In this document: piece after piece, positions 1-11,569 of the stretch
How positions within the stretch are numbered: the first letter of the stretch is position 1
How the letters are laid out: each line of letters begins with the position of its first letter
NCBI RefSeq assembly: GCF_000226115.1
Contig: NC_016462.1
Coordinates: 2,170,001 to 2,234,000, forward strand
DNA from: Thermothielavioides terrestris NRRL 8126
Taxonomy: Eukaryota; Ascomycota; Sordariomycetes; Sordariales; Chaetomiaceae
Direction: 5' to 3'
Length of the DNA: 64,000 bases
Program-made: the position numbers and the translations under genes
Notes under the pieces: model-generated
What the model was told of the DNA's origin: nothing
The model's input: only the letters and a program-made list of their open reading frames with translations
Databases searched by the model: none

Positions 1-1124
1 TGTCCACGGTCTCGTAGGCATCGCCGCGGAATTGATGACGGAGCTTGCCGTAGAGGGTCGCGAGAGGGCTGCCCATTGTTGCGACAGCGCGGCCGATGAT
101 GCCGAATGTTCGCGCCCACATCGATCGGGCAGGTGCGGGGGCCTCTTCTTGGGGAGTTTCCGGAGCCCGAGAAGATTCCTCCTCCGCGGGGATGGGCTCC
201 TCGGGGGCAGGCACGACTCGATCGACAGATTTGCCGTCGTCCTTTGAGCCCTGGTTTTGGGCTATCAGATCGACTTCGCAATCTTCAGCCGGGCGCTTTC
301 CGTTTTTGTTGAGGAGGCCCTTGTAGACCTCGTGGTACTCGTTGTTACCGCAGATGCAGTGCCAACGGAGGTCGTCCTTCTTCTGGAGGACGCGCAGGTT
401 CTTGGGTCCGGTGCCCACGACGTAGAAGCGGAGGTGGCCGGCTGCGGCCTCGGCTTCTTCTCTTGAGCTGTAAATGTTGGGCGGGCCGCACCAACAACCT
501 CTCATGTGGTGGTCGTTGCGGATCGCAATCCACAACTCCCGAGCGAATCTCTCCTCGCCTTCCGCGTCGCGGCGTAGGCGGAAGTAGCGGGTCTCCTCCC
601 CGGGGCTGGCGGGGGTCGGAGCGGGCAAGGTCGACGGTGTTACGTCGATAAATCTTGTGAGGTACCGTTGCCGGTACCTCACCGGCGTCGCGGGGGCTGG
701 CGGCGCGGGAGCGGGCGGCGGGGAGGAGACGAACCGGGTCGGGGGGGCGAGAACGACCGGCGGAGGGAAGATGGGCGGCCGGGCGGCCGCGAGAGGGGCA
801 GGAGGGGCGGGGAGAGCGGAAGCGGCGGGAGGGGCGGGCGGGGCGGGCGTCGCGGGAGGGGCGGGAGGGGCGAGGCGGATGGGGAGACGCGCCAACTGCG
901 CAACAAGCGTTAGACTGCGGCGGTTGAAGTCGCTCTGGGGCTGTTTCAGCGAGGTAGGCACTCACAAGGTTGGCGCGGGTCGGTCTGCCGCTGCTTTGGC
1001 GGCGGCGACGGCGAGACACTCGGGCGGAATCGCCCAGGCAGGAATCGTCCGGCGCGATGCCGGAAGGTCTTCTCAGACCACGGCTATTGCGCGTGGTCCG
1101 CGGCGTTGGGGCTTGGGCAGGCAT
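1..1124 (-). CDS. Unknown proline-rich N-terminus protein (3' end off-window)
   Basis: I do not recognise this family. Translation from the ATG at 1124 gives a basic 53-codon first exon (966-1124). A 70-nt intron (896-965, GTGAGT to GCGCAG with a CTAAC branch site) follows. Exon 2 (895 down to 1 and beyond) stays open to the window edge, so at least 351 residues are visible. About 75 residues of Pro/Ala low complexity come first. A compact, folded-looking region follows, with RNDHHMRGCWCGPPN, a stretch ending GTGPKNLRVLQKKDDLRW, and HCICGNNEYHEVYKG. The two Cys-x-Cys pairs suggest metal binding or disulfides, but that is inference. The reading frame was chosen because codons 54 onward remain open through more than 890 nt while the competing frame is Arg/Pro nonsense. 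The C-terminus is missing, so localisation cannot be judged. Confidence 0.6.
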
Positions 1125-2732
1125 CGTCAGCGGTCGGTTCCTGCTTTGTTGTGGAAGAGAGAGAAAGAGGAAGAGTTTTCGCCTGCGAGTGGGAGAATTT
1201 ATAGGGTTGGAACTGCCCCGCGAAACTCGCACCGCTTGCGCAAAGCCAATTCGCGGCGAGGGAAGGCGCGGCGCGGGGCAGCGAAGAGGGAAGGCGCGGC
1301 GCCGTGCGCTCCAGGCAGGTGCGACCACGACGGGCCAAAGATTGCAGGTGCGACGAGGCCATTGGCGCCTACCTCACAGCAAAGGGGCAACTTCCCAATT
1401 CTCGGACAAAGCAGTACACTTGAACTACTACGAAAACCGGCAGTGTGTTTCCCATCCGTCGCTCCTCACGACACATCTCAGAAGAGTGGAAGAAATGAAA
1501 CGTCGAAAGGGTCTTTACCCGATGGACCAGATAGACACCAATAATTCAGACGTTCCTCCCGAAGTCAGCGGTCGGGCTTTCGCCGGTGGAAATCGCATCA
1601 GCTACGAGGGCCGCAGGTGGGTTTCTATTTAATTTTTTTTCTCGAGACGATCGCGGGAGGGACCGAAGTCGCGGTCAGTCGTTCGGCTAGCGGGTTCGGT
1701 GGGGCACACGATCGCGATCGCATCGTTTATCGTTAGCGTCGCCGTGGCAGCTCGCGGGGGTTCACGGTAGGTCTTAAGCTATGGTGTTTATGGGCGCCCG
1801 CGCGGGCGCTGCGAATCGCGATGGAAGAACGAACGATGCGGCCCCGCAGTCGCGATGGCAATTGAAGTGGTGTTGCGGCTCTGCAGCTTGGAGCTTGGAC
1901 ATTCCAACCCTGCGTCAGGGCGCCACTCGCTTAATGCACCCTGTGGGCTGAGGACCCCTGCCAACTTGATCTCCTGTGGGAACGATCCGATTCGTTGTGG
2001 GGACCACCCTTCCAACGTCACTCGTTCTCCTTGCCAGCGACCGCATGCTGGACATGTTATTGTGTCGTCGGGTAGCACAATAAGGAGGAGTTTTTGGTGG
2101 GCTGGTTCAGTTTATTTAAAAGAAGCCCCGTTCTGTCTCATTTTCGCCCGGGCTGGGGAGATTTGCGGAACAGCGCGTTGCCAAATCAAGGATTATTGAG
2201 AAACCTGGAAAAATGCTACCCATAAGCTCTGCGCACTCTATACGGAATATAGAAGGGGCAGACTGAAAAGAGAGAGGAGAAGTTTGACATCCCCTAAAGG
2301 AGGAGCAATCCGTAGAGTCATTACGAACGCCAAGGAAGCCGTCAGTAAAACGACAGCAACAAAGGTGGATGTGAAAGGTGCAGCGAATTAGGATTTCGAC
2401 GCCGAACACGAGATCGCCACCAAAATCACTCCCATTTTATGCAATGTCTTTTTAGAACCTAGAGCGGCATTGGCATCCGGTATGCTCGCGAACTACTTTG
2501 AGCTTCGAGTTTGGAGTGTGGCTGATGGTAGAAGGGTCCCGCCGGAGCGCGCTGGACTCCGCGCTGGACTTGTCTACCGCCTAGGCAGCTTAATTCCAGG
2601 CAGCCTTTGTGACACTGAAGTCAACGGTATCACACATCGCATAGCAACAGCAGGGGACGCCGCACCCAGCAGCGGGAATAGAGCCGTTTCCAACGGTTGG
2701 TATCTGTGCGCATTTGCAATCACATCGTTAAG
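1125..2732. other. Intergenic, upstream of the unknown gene
   Basis: No supportable gene. The reading frames here lack family signatures. A 12-bp palindrome CGATCGCGATCG lies at 1709-1720 and further TCGCGAT motifs follow within 150 bp. The segment separates the 5' end of the unknown minus-strand gene from the 3' end of the MFS gene. Confidence 0.6.
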
Positions 2733-4279
2733 TCACCCAGTCTTGGCTCCCATCTTGCCCTTCAACCAGGAGATACTCTTCCTGACACTGTCGCCGACCT
2801 TCTCGTTGTTCTCCCTCGCCTTCTCCAGCCCTCCCATGCGCAAGCCGCCGGGCAGCATCCACCACATCAGCAAGATGAACAGCAAGATGGCCAGCACGAT
2901 CGGCTGCAGCACCTCGACGCCCTTGCTCTGGGCGATCGCGCCGACCGCGAACGGAAACAGCGCGGCGCCGCCGCCTCCAAAGGCCGCGGCAAAGCCGATG
3001 GCCGACACGTGGTAGTCGCTCGGCAGCAGCTTCGTGGCCGCGACGATGGCGGCCGGGAACAGCGGGCCCAGGAAGAAGCCCAGGAAGGCGACGAAGGTGG
3101 CGGAGGCGGCAAAGTTGGGCACCAGCCAGTACAGCAGCTGGAGGGCGACCGACAGCAGCAGGTAGGCGGTGATGGCGAGCTTCTCGCCGATGCGGCCCGT
3201 CACGAAGCCCAGCACGACGCGGCCGACGGTCAGGCCCAGCCAGAAGAAGGTGACGGTCAGGCCGGCGACGAAGGGGTCGGCGTGGCGCACGCGCAGCATG
3301 AAGGTCACGATCCAGCCGCCCAGCGAGACCTCGACGCCGACGTAGCCCAGCAGGAACAGCGCGACGAGCCAGGTGACGGGCGAGCGCAGCACGGTGCGCG
3401 TGGTGGTGCGCTGGCCGCCGCTGCTGGCCTGGTGCATGGCGCGGTGCGCGCTGGCGTCGGCGCGCCAGAAGGAGGGCACCAGCAGGAACAGGGCGAGGCC
3501 GTCGAGGCCGATCATGAGGTAGTAGAAGGCGTACCACGGCAGGCCGCCGCGGGTGACCATGGCGGTGGCGATGAGCGGGCCGATGGTGGCGCCGAGCCCG
3601 TAGGCGCCGTGCAGGAAGCCCAGCAGCTCGTTGGCGCGCTGCATATTGCCGACCCACGCGTTCCAGGCCGAGTCCTCGATGCCGTTGCCGAAGCCGATGA
3701 AGAGCAGCACGACGGGTATCGCCGGGTACGGCGGGTGGGAGATCAACGGGATCATGCCGACCAAGCGGCAGAGGGGGCCCAGCACGGCGACACCACGCTG
3801 CCCCAAGTAGTGGTGGATCAAGTTGTTGAGCAGGGCAGCGAGAAGGTAGCCGACGAAGGGGGAAAGGAAGACGAGCGATACAACGGTGTAGGTGATGCTG
3901 TAGTATGATTCAATCTAGGAGGGCGGGGGTCAGCTGGGTTGGCCCTTTCGGCTGATGATGCGAGCGAGCTGAGCGTACGTATGGAAGGAGGGCCTGTCCA
4001 GAAGAGTTAGCCACGGTGTCAGTGGGGGCTTGTGAGGTAGGCGGGAAGCAAACGTACGCCGAGCGCACCGTCTGTCATGCCCATCAATATAAAGGAGTAG
4101 TTGGATGAGAGGAAGCGGAAGACGTTCACGGTTGACTCGTTCCAACGCTGGAGCTCGAGGGCGGCCGGAGGTGAGGGCAGCCCCGACTCCTCCTCGGTGG
4201 CATCTGGAGCGCTCCCAACCTTCTCCGGATCCTCGATGCGGCCGGCCGTGACATTGCCTGAGCCCATAGCGGCCGCCAT
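2733..4279 (-). CDS. MFS transporter, BSC6/fucose-permease-like family
   Basis: Predicted plasma-membrane or vacuolar major facilitator of the fungal 'bypass of stop codon 6' type; the substrate is unknown. Three exons are joined: 4058-4279 (74 codons), a 15-nt micro-exon 3979-3993 encoding ALLPY, and 2733-3914 (393 codons plus stop), giving 472 residues. Introns are 3994-4057 and 3915-3978, 64 nt each, GTACGT and GTACGC donors, phase 0. The join restores the family block MTDGALG-ALLPY-IESYYSITYTVVSL, which neither long frame contains alone. About twelve hydrophobic segments follow, with a hydrophilic central loop (RAMHQASSGGQRTTTRTVLR) between the two six-helix halves and a cytoplasmic basic tail. 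The start is the first ATG of the acidic N-terminal tail. It is flanked by large spacers and has no obvious partner. Confidence 0.9.
3979..3993 (-). other. 15-nt micro-exon of the MFS gene
   Basis: It encodes A-L-L-P-Y and is bounded by ...TGGACAG upstream and GTACGC downstream on the minus strand. It is phase 0 on both sides. Skipping it would delete five residues of the first transmembrane segment without shifting the frame. Confidence 0.85.
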
Positions 4280-6316
4280 GGTGAAGTGATGAAAGACGAG
4301 TCGGTGTTGGACTTGAAAATGCGTCCATCCACGGCTCTGGGGTTAAACGTCTAACTCAGTATACCAATCCTCAGCCCGACGGACAGCCTGCCTTATATGC
4401 GGTTTGAGTCCGCAGGCCCGTCTGGCGGGCCTTCCCAGTTGAAGAGTCTCCGACTTCGTTTACGAGGCGCATGCACAGGGCGCAATGATTGCTCATCCAG
4501 ATGCCCTGGCGGCCGAGTGCTCCCCAAGCGGTCAACGGAGGTACCCCCCAGGTCAGCAAAGATCCGAAGAAAAAGCGCAAGGCGCGGCGGGGAGCAGCCC
4601 AAAAAGGCGTGGACATGTTGGAGAGGCCAGGCCGCAGTCTGCATTCTTCCATCATGCTGTCGTGGGGGGCCGTTCGACGTTGGGGTGGGTCGCTCGTTAT
4701 TCCCGGAGACGACAACGCCAAGGAGTGACTGCCAGCGGGCAACTCCTGTGGGTGGCCGTCATTGAGTTGATTGATTGGACTCTTGGCGGCATCTTGCCCG
4801 CGCCGAGGTTCAGCCGTGCGGGCCGGGCCCGCCGTCTTCATGAACGGCAGCTCCGCAAGTGCTCTGCAGCCCGCACACACTTGGTGGTCTCGGCAGCTGT
4901 CGCCAGGAAGCACATGACCAGTTTCAATTTTTCGTCAACCATCATTGTGTTGCACTTGTGCACTTTCATCGGTATCAAACACGGCTGAATATAACGTCAG
5001 TGTATGCAGCTTAGCCGAAGTTTTGGCGGTCGGACCGATTCTCCCCGTACAGCGCTGGATCGCCTTTGCAACAGGCCGCCGTGTTTTTGGAACGTTGAAG
5101 GAGGTCCTCAAATCACTGCCCGGCAATTGGCGTCTCGAATTGGAAACTCCGCCCTTCACCGCTCTACCCTGCTCCGCTGCCGCTAGCATCTGACAGCTCG
5201 ATGCTTCGGTCCCTCCTCGCCTTCGACAATCCCAAACCTTACCCAAGTGATGCTCAAGATGAAGCAAGTGGCACCTGAGTCCCGAAAGGGCGTGGACATG
5301 AGCGAAGCACACTCATCTATCTCGTGGGAGAAAGGGCAACCCGTAGCGGGTTCCATGAGCCTACTACACAGATACACCCAGAGGCGCCTTGCGTCGCAAG
5401 CGAGTTGTCCTTCGCGTTCATGAACACAACGAGATGAGCCACAGATGGCCTCCCCGGTGGCCCCGCAGTGCATTCGCATTGCCACTGCGGATTGCAGGTG
5501 CAACGTCCCGTCCCCTTGCCGACGGCCACCTTGCGAGTTGGCCGGGACTCGTCGGTGCCCACCAACTGTCATGATGCGTAGCGAGGCTCCGAAGTTGCTG
5601 AAGCACGTGAAACTGCCTCATTGCCCGAGTCACTGTGCAGGAGGATAGCTCAAGCGTACGGGCCGAGCTAGCAGCACCGAGATCACAATGGCCACCAAGA
5701 TGGGACCGCTCCTGAAGGCCCCCCTCCCTCCTTGCCCGCCAACCTTCTAATGGTTCTGTTGTTCAGCCCTGGCAGATGTTTCGACAGACAGCCTGAGGAA
5801 AGAGCAGAAACAACACCTTCGCGGCCGAGTTTCGCGACCGGCTGTGGCCTCAAGGTCACATAGAGTTGGGATTCTCCCCCGCTGGGCTTCCTCAAGATTC
5901 GCATCGCTTGAGAAGTGCGACTTGCCGTGCAAGAAGGTCGGAACAAAAGTGACGTGACGCTTGGAGAACTCGGACCTTCGCAGGCCATGGCAAATATTGC
6001 ATTTTCACTGTGTGACAATAAACGTTGTCGTCGCACTTGTAGTTCCCTTTCGTCTTATAATATATAGTTGAAGTATAGAAATCGCCTACTTGGATCGGAC
6101 AATTCAGGGTCAGCACATAACCCTAACCCCGGTGATGCCACAGTGCGGCCTCGCTCACTGAGAGGTCGAATCCAGACGGACAACACCTACAAAATAGAGG
6201 CAGTCTCTCCTGAAGTTTACTTTGCCTTCCAAAAGCAGCAGTACTTTTCACTCTCACGGCCTCATACATCGATCATCCAGCTTCAAGGAGGAGGGGAAGG
6301 AACCCAGTTTGAAAGG
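4280..6316. other. Divergent spacer between MFS gene and PPM2
   Basis: About 2 kb with no gene I can support. It contains both promoters. A telobox-like AACCCTAA lies at 6119-6126, 191 bp before the PPM2 start codon, and an AT-rich patch TATAATATATAG lies near 6055-6067. Open frames in this stretch are short and show no domain. Confidence 0.55.
6119..6126 (+). promoter_or_regulatory. Telobox-like motif upstream of PPM2
   Basis: AACCCTAA within ATAACCCTAACCCC. Such motifs bind Myb-type telobox factors in several fungi and plants. A function here is inferred only from sequence and distance (191 bp) to the start codon. Confidence 0.35.
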
Positions 6317-9300
6317 ATGGAGAAAAAAGCCAAAGGCGCCCCTTCGGGCGCCGACGACAGTGCGGCAGCCGCCATGAACAACAAAACGAAAACGAAGTCA
6401 TCCACAGCCCAAGACGACCAAGTCATGGCGGTGCGCCCCCCTCCCCGTTTACCACCACCACCTTGCCACTTCTTGCTCCTGTAAACAGATCACGTTAATC
6501 CATTCTCCCCTTCCCCCCCTTTTTCCTCCTCACCCAACTTTCTACTTCTCACTCACAGATCCCCACTCCCCACCCTCCCCCCCCCCCCTCTTCCCTTCCC
6601 TACCCTTTGCTCACGCGCGTCATGGCCCACCCAGACCAACAACAGCAGCATCGTGTCCAAGCGCAGCGTCGAGATGCTGTACCATTCCGCCGGCACCGGC
6701 GCCGGCGCCGACGCCGAGCCGTCCTTCTTCCGCTACTTTGTCCGCCGGCCGCAGCGCCGCGCCCCGCTCATCAACCGCGGCTACTGGCTGCGCCTGCGGG
6801 TGGTGGACGTGCTGGTGCGGGACTTCTTGAGGGGCGGCGTCGGTGGTGGTGTCGGCGGCGGCGGGGAAAGGGGGAGGCGCAGGCGGGTGGTGGTTAATTT
6901 GGGCTGTGGCAGGTCAGTTCTTTTCTTATACTTTACTTGTCGGCCTTCTTTTTTGCCTTTTTTTTTTCTCTTTATTTTTTCTCTCATTTCCCCCCCTCTT
7001 TTTGAGGCATTGCATTGAGTCGGGATGAAAGGAGATGGGATGGGAGGAGATACAATTGAGGTGCTGATGCTGAACTGGAAGGAGGAGTGTAGCGATGTCC
7101 TCCCGTGGCAGTGTCTCACCCGTTACCCTGGGGACTGCGAGAATGTCGTGTTCGTGGATGTGGATTTCCCGGACCTGATGGAAAGGAAGAGGCAGACGGT
7201 GCTGGGCACGCCCGAACTGTTGCGAGCGTTTACAGGGGTCCGCGCCCCAGAAACGGTGGTTAAACCCGTGGTCTTTGAGAGCGATCAGTACGTCCAGATC
7301 GGGTGCGATCTGAGGGATCTCAAGACGCTGCAGCAGGGGCTGGCCGCGGCCATTGGGGACCTTGCTGAGTGCGAGTTCATCTTCGTCGCCGAGGTGTCGA
7401 TTACCTATATGGACACAGACGGGGCCGACGAGGTCATCCGCTGGGCTTCGTCTGTTGGGAGAAAGGGTGAGTACCGGTATTCTCTCCTTGGAGATGGCAG
7501 CTCGTGTGTGATGGGCTGATCATGGCTTCAGCCGAATTTGTCCTCCTGGAGCAGATCCTCCCTGACGGCGAGGACCACCCGTTCGCCTCAACCATGATGA
7601 ACCACTTCCGGAAGCTTAACACGCCATTAAAATCCGTCCACAACTACCCCACCGTGTCCGACCAGCACGCCCGCTTCTCCTCCCTCGGCTGGGACTCAGT
7701 TAGGGTCTGGACGCTTTGGCAGGCATGGGCCGACGAGACCTTCCTCTCTGCTTCCGACCGCCGCCGACTGGACGACGTCGAGCCGTTCGACGAGTGGGAG
7801 GAGTTTGCCCTCTTTGCCAGCCACTACTGCGTGGTCCATGCTCGGGTCGGAAGCAACGCGGCCGCGGCACCGGCGCCGCCTGTGCCCTCGAGTACCGAAA
7901 TCCCCGTTCAGCCCGCTATCCTGCAGTTTGACCCGTGCCAGGGGCAGAGGGGCCAGCGGCGCTTTGCAGCCGCAATGCAAATCTCGCGAGACGGGGCGCA
8001 GATGTCGCTGTTGAACGTTCTGGGGTTGGGGACAAAAGGCAGGCTGCAGTCGTGTGACGTTTTCACACTGGGCGCTTCCGCGAGTGATGAGCCACTCACG
8101 TTTCGCGCAGGGGGCCCGACGAGCAGGATGTGCCACTCCTTAACAGACCTAGGAGATAGCGGCGCATTGCTGGCGGGAGGGCGCGGTTCTCCGGACAGTC
8201 CTCTCCGGGATTGCTGGATTTTCCATAAGAGCCAGGGTCTCTGGAGGCGCACGCACGATCTCCCTATCCCGTTGTACAGGCATTCAGTTACGGCGCTGGG
8301 AGAGACAGGTTTGGCGTTGCTTGTTGGAGGCCGGAGCGAGATTGGCTCGTTTGCTGGCGCTCTCCTGTACCATCCTGAGCGGGGCTGGGTAAACTGCGAG
8401 GTGGTCGGTGACAGACCGGCTGCTGTTTACGGGGCAGTACTCGCTTGCGGGAGAAGTACGGGGGAAACCAGTTTTAGTGGGATTTATGCTGGCGGTCTAG
8501 AAGATGGTCTTATTTCCGACCAGATTCTGTCCTGGGAGGTGAAGCTGTCAGATGCTAAGGTATGCCGATGCTTGGACCGGTAGAGGCTCCGGGACTGACC
8601 ACTGCGCAGAAACCGACAGTCAGGTTCAGCAAGCTGCCCCTCCCCGGGGCGTTGGAAGAGGCCTCATTTCGGCGGTTGTTGGCGAGGTTCGGTGCAACGT
8701 GCCTTCGGCATGGCGATGAATTCCTGATCTTGGGCGGCGTAGCCAAAGACCATCTCCTAAGCCACCAGGATGAGGCGCTGTTCTGCTCCTTGACATCAAG
8801 CGGGCTGGAGATCTCTCGGCGGCTACGACCCGACAGCGCCCAGCATGTGGGTTCCGTTCCCCGCCCACTATTTGTTGGACATTCGGTAGTCTTGAGGCCA
8901 AACGGCGACGTCGTCGTGCTCGGCGGTGGCGCGGTGTGCTTCTCCATGGGTACCTTCTGGAATAGCGGTGTATACACTCTGCGCGTCCCTGGGACTGGAG
9001 ATTGTGGCCTAGAGGTATCACCAGCTGCTTCCCGCTGGGCGCACGAAAAGACCATCGACATCGTCCCGAGCCAACCGGGTCCTCCAGTGGTATTGAACCC
9101 TCTGGACGGGGCTAGTGGACCAACCATCACGCCCATTCCGCGCCTGAAGCTGGAAACGGCAGACGACTTCCACGACGTTGTCCGTGCGGGACGCCCAGTA
9201 GTCCTGGTGGGTCTAGATCTAGGCAACTGCATCTCCGCGTGGACAATGGACTACCTCGTCGAGAAGGTTGGGGCGGACCGCAAGGTAAGATTAAGTTGTC

Positions 9301-10235
9301 ACAGCTGGCGGCGGCGTCGCGAGAAGTTATGCTAACAAGAAGCAGGTCGTCATCCACGAGGCCGCAACCCAGGCCATGGATTTTACAACCAAGAATTTCC
9401 GCTATGTTACAACCGAGTTTGGTGATTTTGCTCGGCGAGTTGGGCATGGTGACAGGCTCTACTTGAGGGCGTTGTCACACGAGAAGCCAACCGAGAAGCC
9501 GGCAGTATTGGCAGACGACTTCCCGGGACTGGCGGCCGATTTCAGGCTTCCTGCGCAGCTGGATTTGGTTGCGGAGAACCACTTCAGTTCTGTGCTAAGG
9601 CTGTCTGGACCCGTGAACATGTGGCTGCACTACGACGTGAGTTTCGAATGGAATCACTCCCGTCGTGCTCCTGGCTGCCTACCACCGCGGCCCTGTGCTT
9701 GCTTGTTACTTTCCCATAATCCTTTTCTACCGCTTTTTTCCATCTCCTTTTTATTCCGCCTGGCGCTGACGATGACGCGCAGGTTATGGCAAACGTCTAC
9801 TGCCAAATCGGCGGATCGAAACGGCTGATCCTCTTCCCACCTTCGGACGTCGAACATCTTTCCTTCTCGCCGGGCGCGTCTAGCTCCAGCATCGACGTCT
9901 TCAGCTCCCTGGGTTCGCCCGAGCTGGCGCACACTCGGCCTCACGAGGCTCTGCTGTCGCCCGGAGACGTGCTGTTCCTCCCTCCCCTATGGCTGCACAC
10001 AGCGACGCCGACTTCGGCCCAGAGCATCGCGGTCAATGTCTTCTTCAGGGATCTCGACGGCGGGCATTATGCATCTGGACGGGATGTGTATGGCAACCGC
10101 GATCTCGGCGCTTATGAGAAGGGGAGGCAGGACGTTGCCCGCATCGTGAAGTACTTCGAGAAGCTGCCGACGGAGGCGAGGGAGTTCTACCTCCTCCGGC
10201 TAGCAGATGAACTGCGCAGAAGGGCGCGGGGATGA
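6317..10235 (+). CDS. PPM2: tRNA wybutosine-synthesizing protein 4 (methyltransferase + kelch + JmjC)
   Basis: The family performs the last steps of wybutosine formation at G37 of tRNA-Phe: SAM-dependent carboxyl methylation and methoxycarbonylation. Seven exons: 6317-6430, 6635-6912, 7093-7466, 7532-8559, 8610-9284, 9346-9636, 9783-10235, giving 1070 residues. Junctions restore conserved blocks: DDQVMA-TNNSSIVSKRSVE, NLGCGSDVLPW and LHYD-VMANVY. Leucine-carboxyl-methyltransferase-like domain about 39-360, with SAM motif NLGCGS at 126-131. Kelch-type repeats (GGRG, VGGRSE, LGGG) about 390-800. A C-terminal cupin/JmjC domain has HxD at 918-920 and a distal His at about 992, the 2-His-1-carboxylate iron site, so the oxygenase part looks intact. 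The 5' end is the least certain: intron 1 is 204 nt with a weak GTGCGC donor. Cytosolic by inference. Confidence 0.93.
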
Positions 10236-11569
10236 GACATGCAGTTTTGCGTCACCGAGGACCGACGGCCGACGCCTTTTGCCATTCGTAACACCGCAAG
10301 TCCCTCCGTTATGTGGCCCCGAAAAGGCTTCTCGGTGGTCTTGGGGTGCGGTGCTGCCGCCTTTGAAGGTCATCTTGGACCTGAAATTGAAGACCAATGA
10401 GGCTCGCCCTGGGAAGCCTCCATGATGCTCCGCCTGGTACGTACCTGATCTGCGAGATCCGCCAGTGCCACAGATCTCGGAGGCGCCCAATGGGAAGCGG
10501 GCGCACAGCAGCGAGTCGGCAAGGCACATGTTTCAAGGGACCACCCCGACAGGCTCGCCAAGGCGGCCCAGCATGGCGGCAGCGTCACCAACCGCAAACA
10601 GCAAAAATAGCCAGGAAAAGCTCCGTGACAGCAAGATAAAAGGAAAAAAAGAAAGGAGAAACGAAAACCTTAGCTGGCGCGACGTGTGCTGGTCGTGTTG
10701 GTTACCTTACCTTACCTGTACTGTACACGTACACCCTTGCACTGCGTACTAGTAGATACCTTAGGTAGGACCATTGCACCGTGACGCAGCGGATTCTCCC
10801 TGAAAAGAACATTCCGGTTGACGTGACCCGGAGCCAAGCTGATAAGCGTGGGCCTTGTCCAGGGACTAAACCCAGGCAGCGCCCTCGCCGGTCGTCGTTA
10901 AAGAGGTCCCGCCAAGACTAATTTCGGAGACTGCCGCATACAAGTAATTACAAATCGCCAAAGGTGAGCGGGGCCGCCACAACTTCGAACATCAACAATG
11001 CAAAATCGCAAGACTCGCAACAACAATAACTTTACGATACTTCAACCAAATCGAAAAAAAAGAAAACGAGGATAACCCGTACCCTAACCATAGCCTATAT
11101 CATAACCTTAACCTAAATCCTAACCAGTGGGGGGCTAGCGCTACCCCCGTACCCCCGGCGAACTAAACCTTGGCGATAGTGCAAACCCCGTAGCGATCTT
11201 GGCGACGTATTGACGGTGTAAAAACATTGCCGACAATTGGCCGAAATTAGTCTTGGCGGGACCTCTTTAACGTCTACCCCCTCGCCAGCACCCTCGCGAT
11301 GAGGCCCGTGCATTTGCCGCCGCCCCGTGTCCCTGGCCGGGATTTGTCGGACCAATTTTTTTTTCACGGTCGCATTCTCCGAGCCTGGGGGCCACCTTTG
11401 CTACCTACCTCTTTTTTCCCAAGCGGCTCGTTGCCAACCACACCGAAAACCTCCCATCAGATTCAATTGACTGCGTCTCTTGACCCTCGCGAACCCCCGA
11501 GTCGTCAGGGACCACCGGAACCACTCCACTCAGTTCTTTTTCGTCCTCTAATCTTCGCACACATACATA
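10236..11569. other. Spacer between PPM2 and the phosphate carrier
   Basis: No gene seen. It holds the 377-bp terminal-inverted-repeat element at 10896-11272 and, just before it, short GTAC-rich motifs (10706-10770). The carrier promoter must lie in the last 300 bp, which is pyrimidine-rich. Confidence 0.6.
10896..11272. mobile_element. Small non-autonomous TIR (MITE-like) element
   Basis: Perfect 32-bp inverted termini lie at 10896-10927 and 11241-11272, beginning CGTTAAAGAGGTCCCGCC. Each arm contains TTAA (10898-10901 and 11267-11270), so a TTAA or TA target duplication is possible. The 313-bp interior has no coding capacity and carries a run of degenerate CCCTAA-like units (11072-11125). 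Identical arms suggest recent activity or a conserved structure. Confidence 0.7.

Noticed and set aside
6622..6640. ATG at 6622 as PPM2 start
   Set aside because: Out of frame with TNNSSIVSKRSVE. The upstream exon ending DDQVMA restores the conserved block.
11072..11125. CCCTAA-like run as a telomere or chromosome end
   Set aside because: Units are degenerate, few, and internal to a TIR element between active genes.
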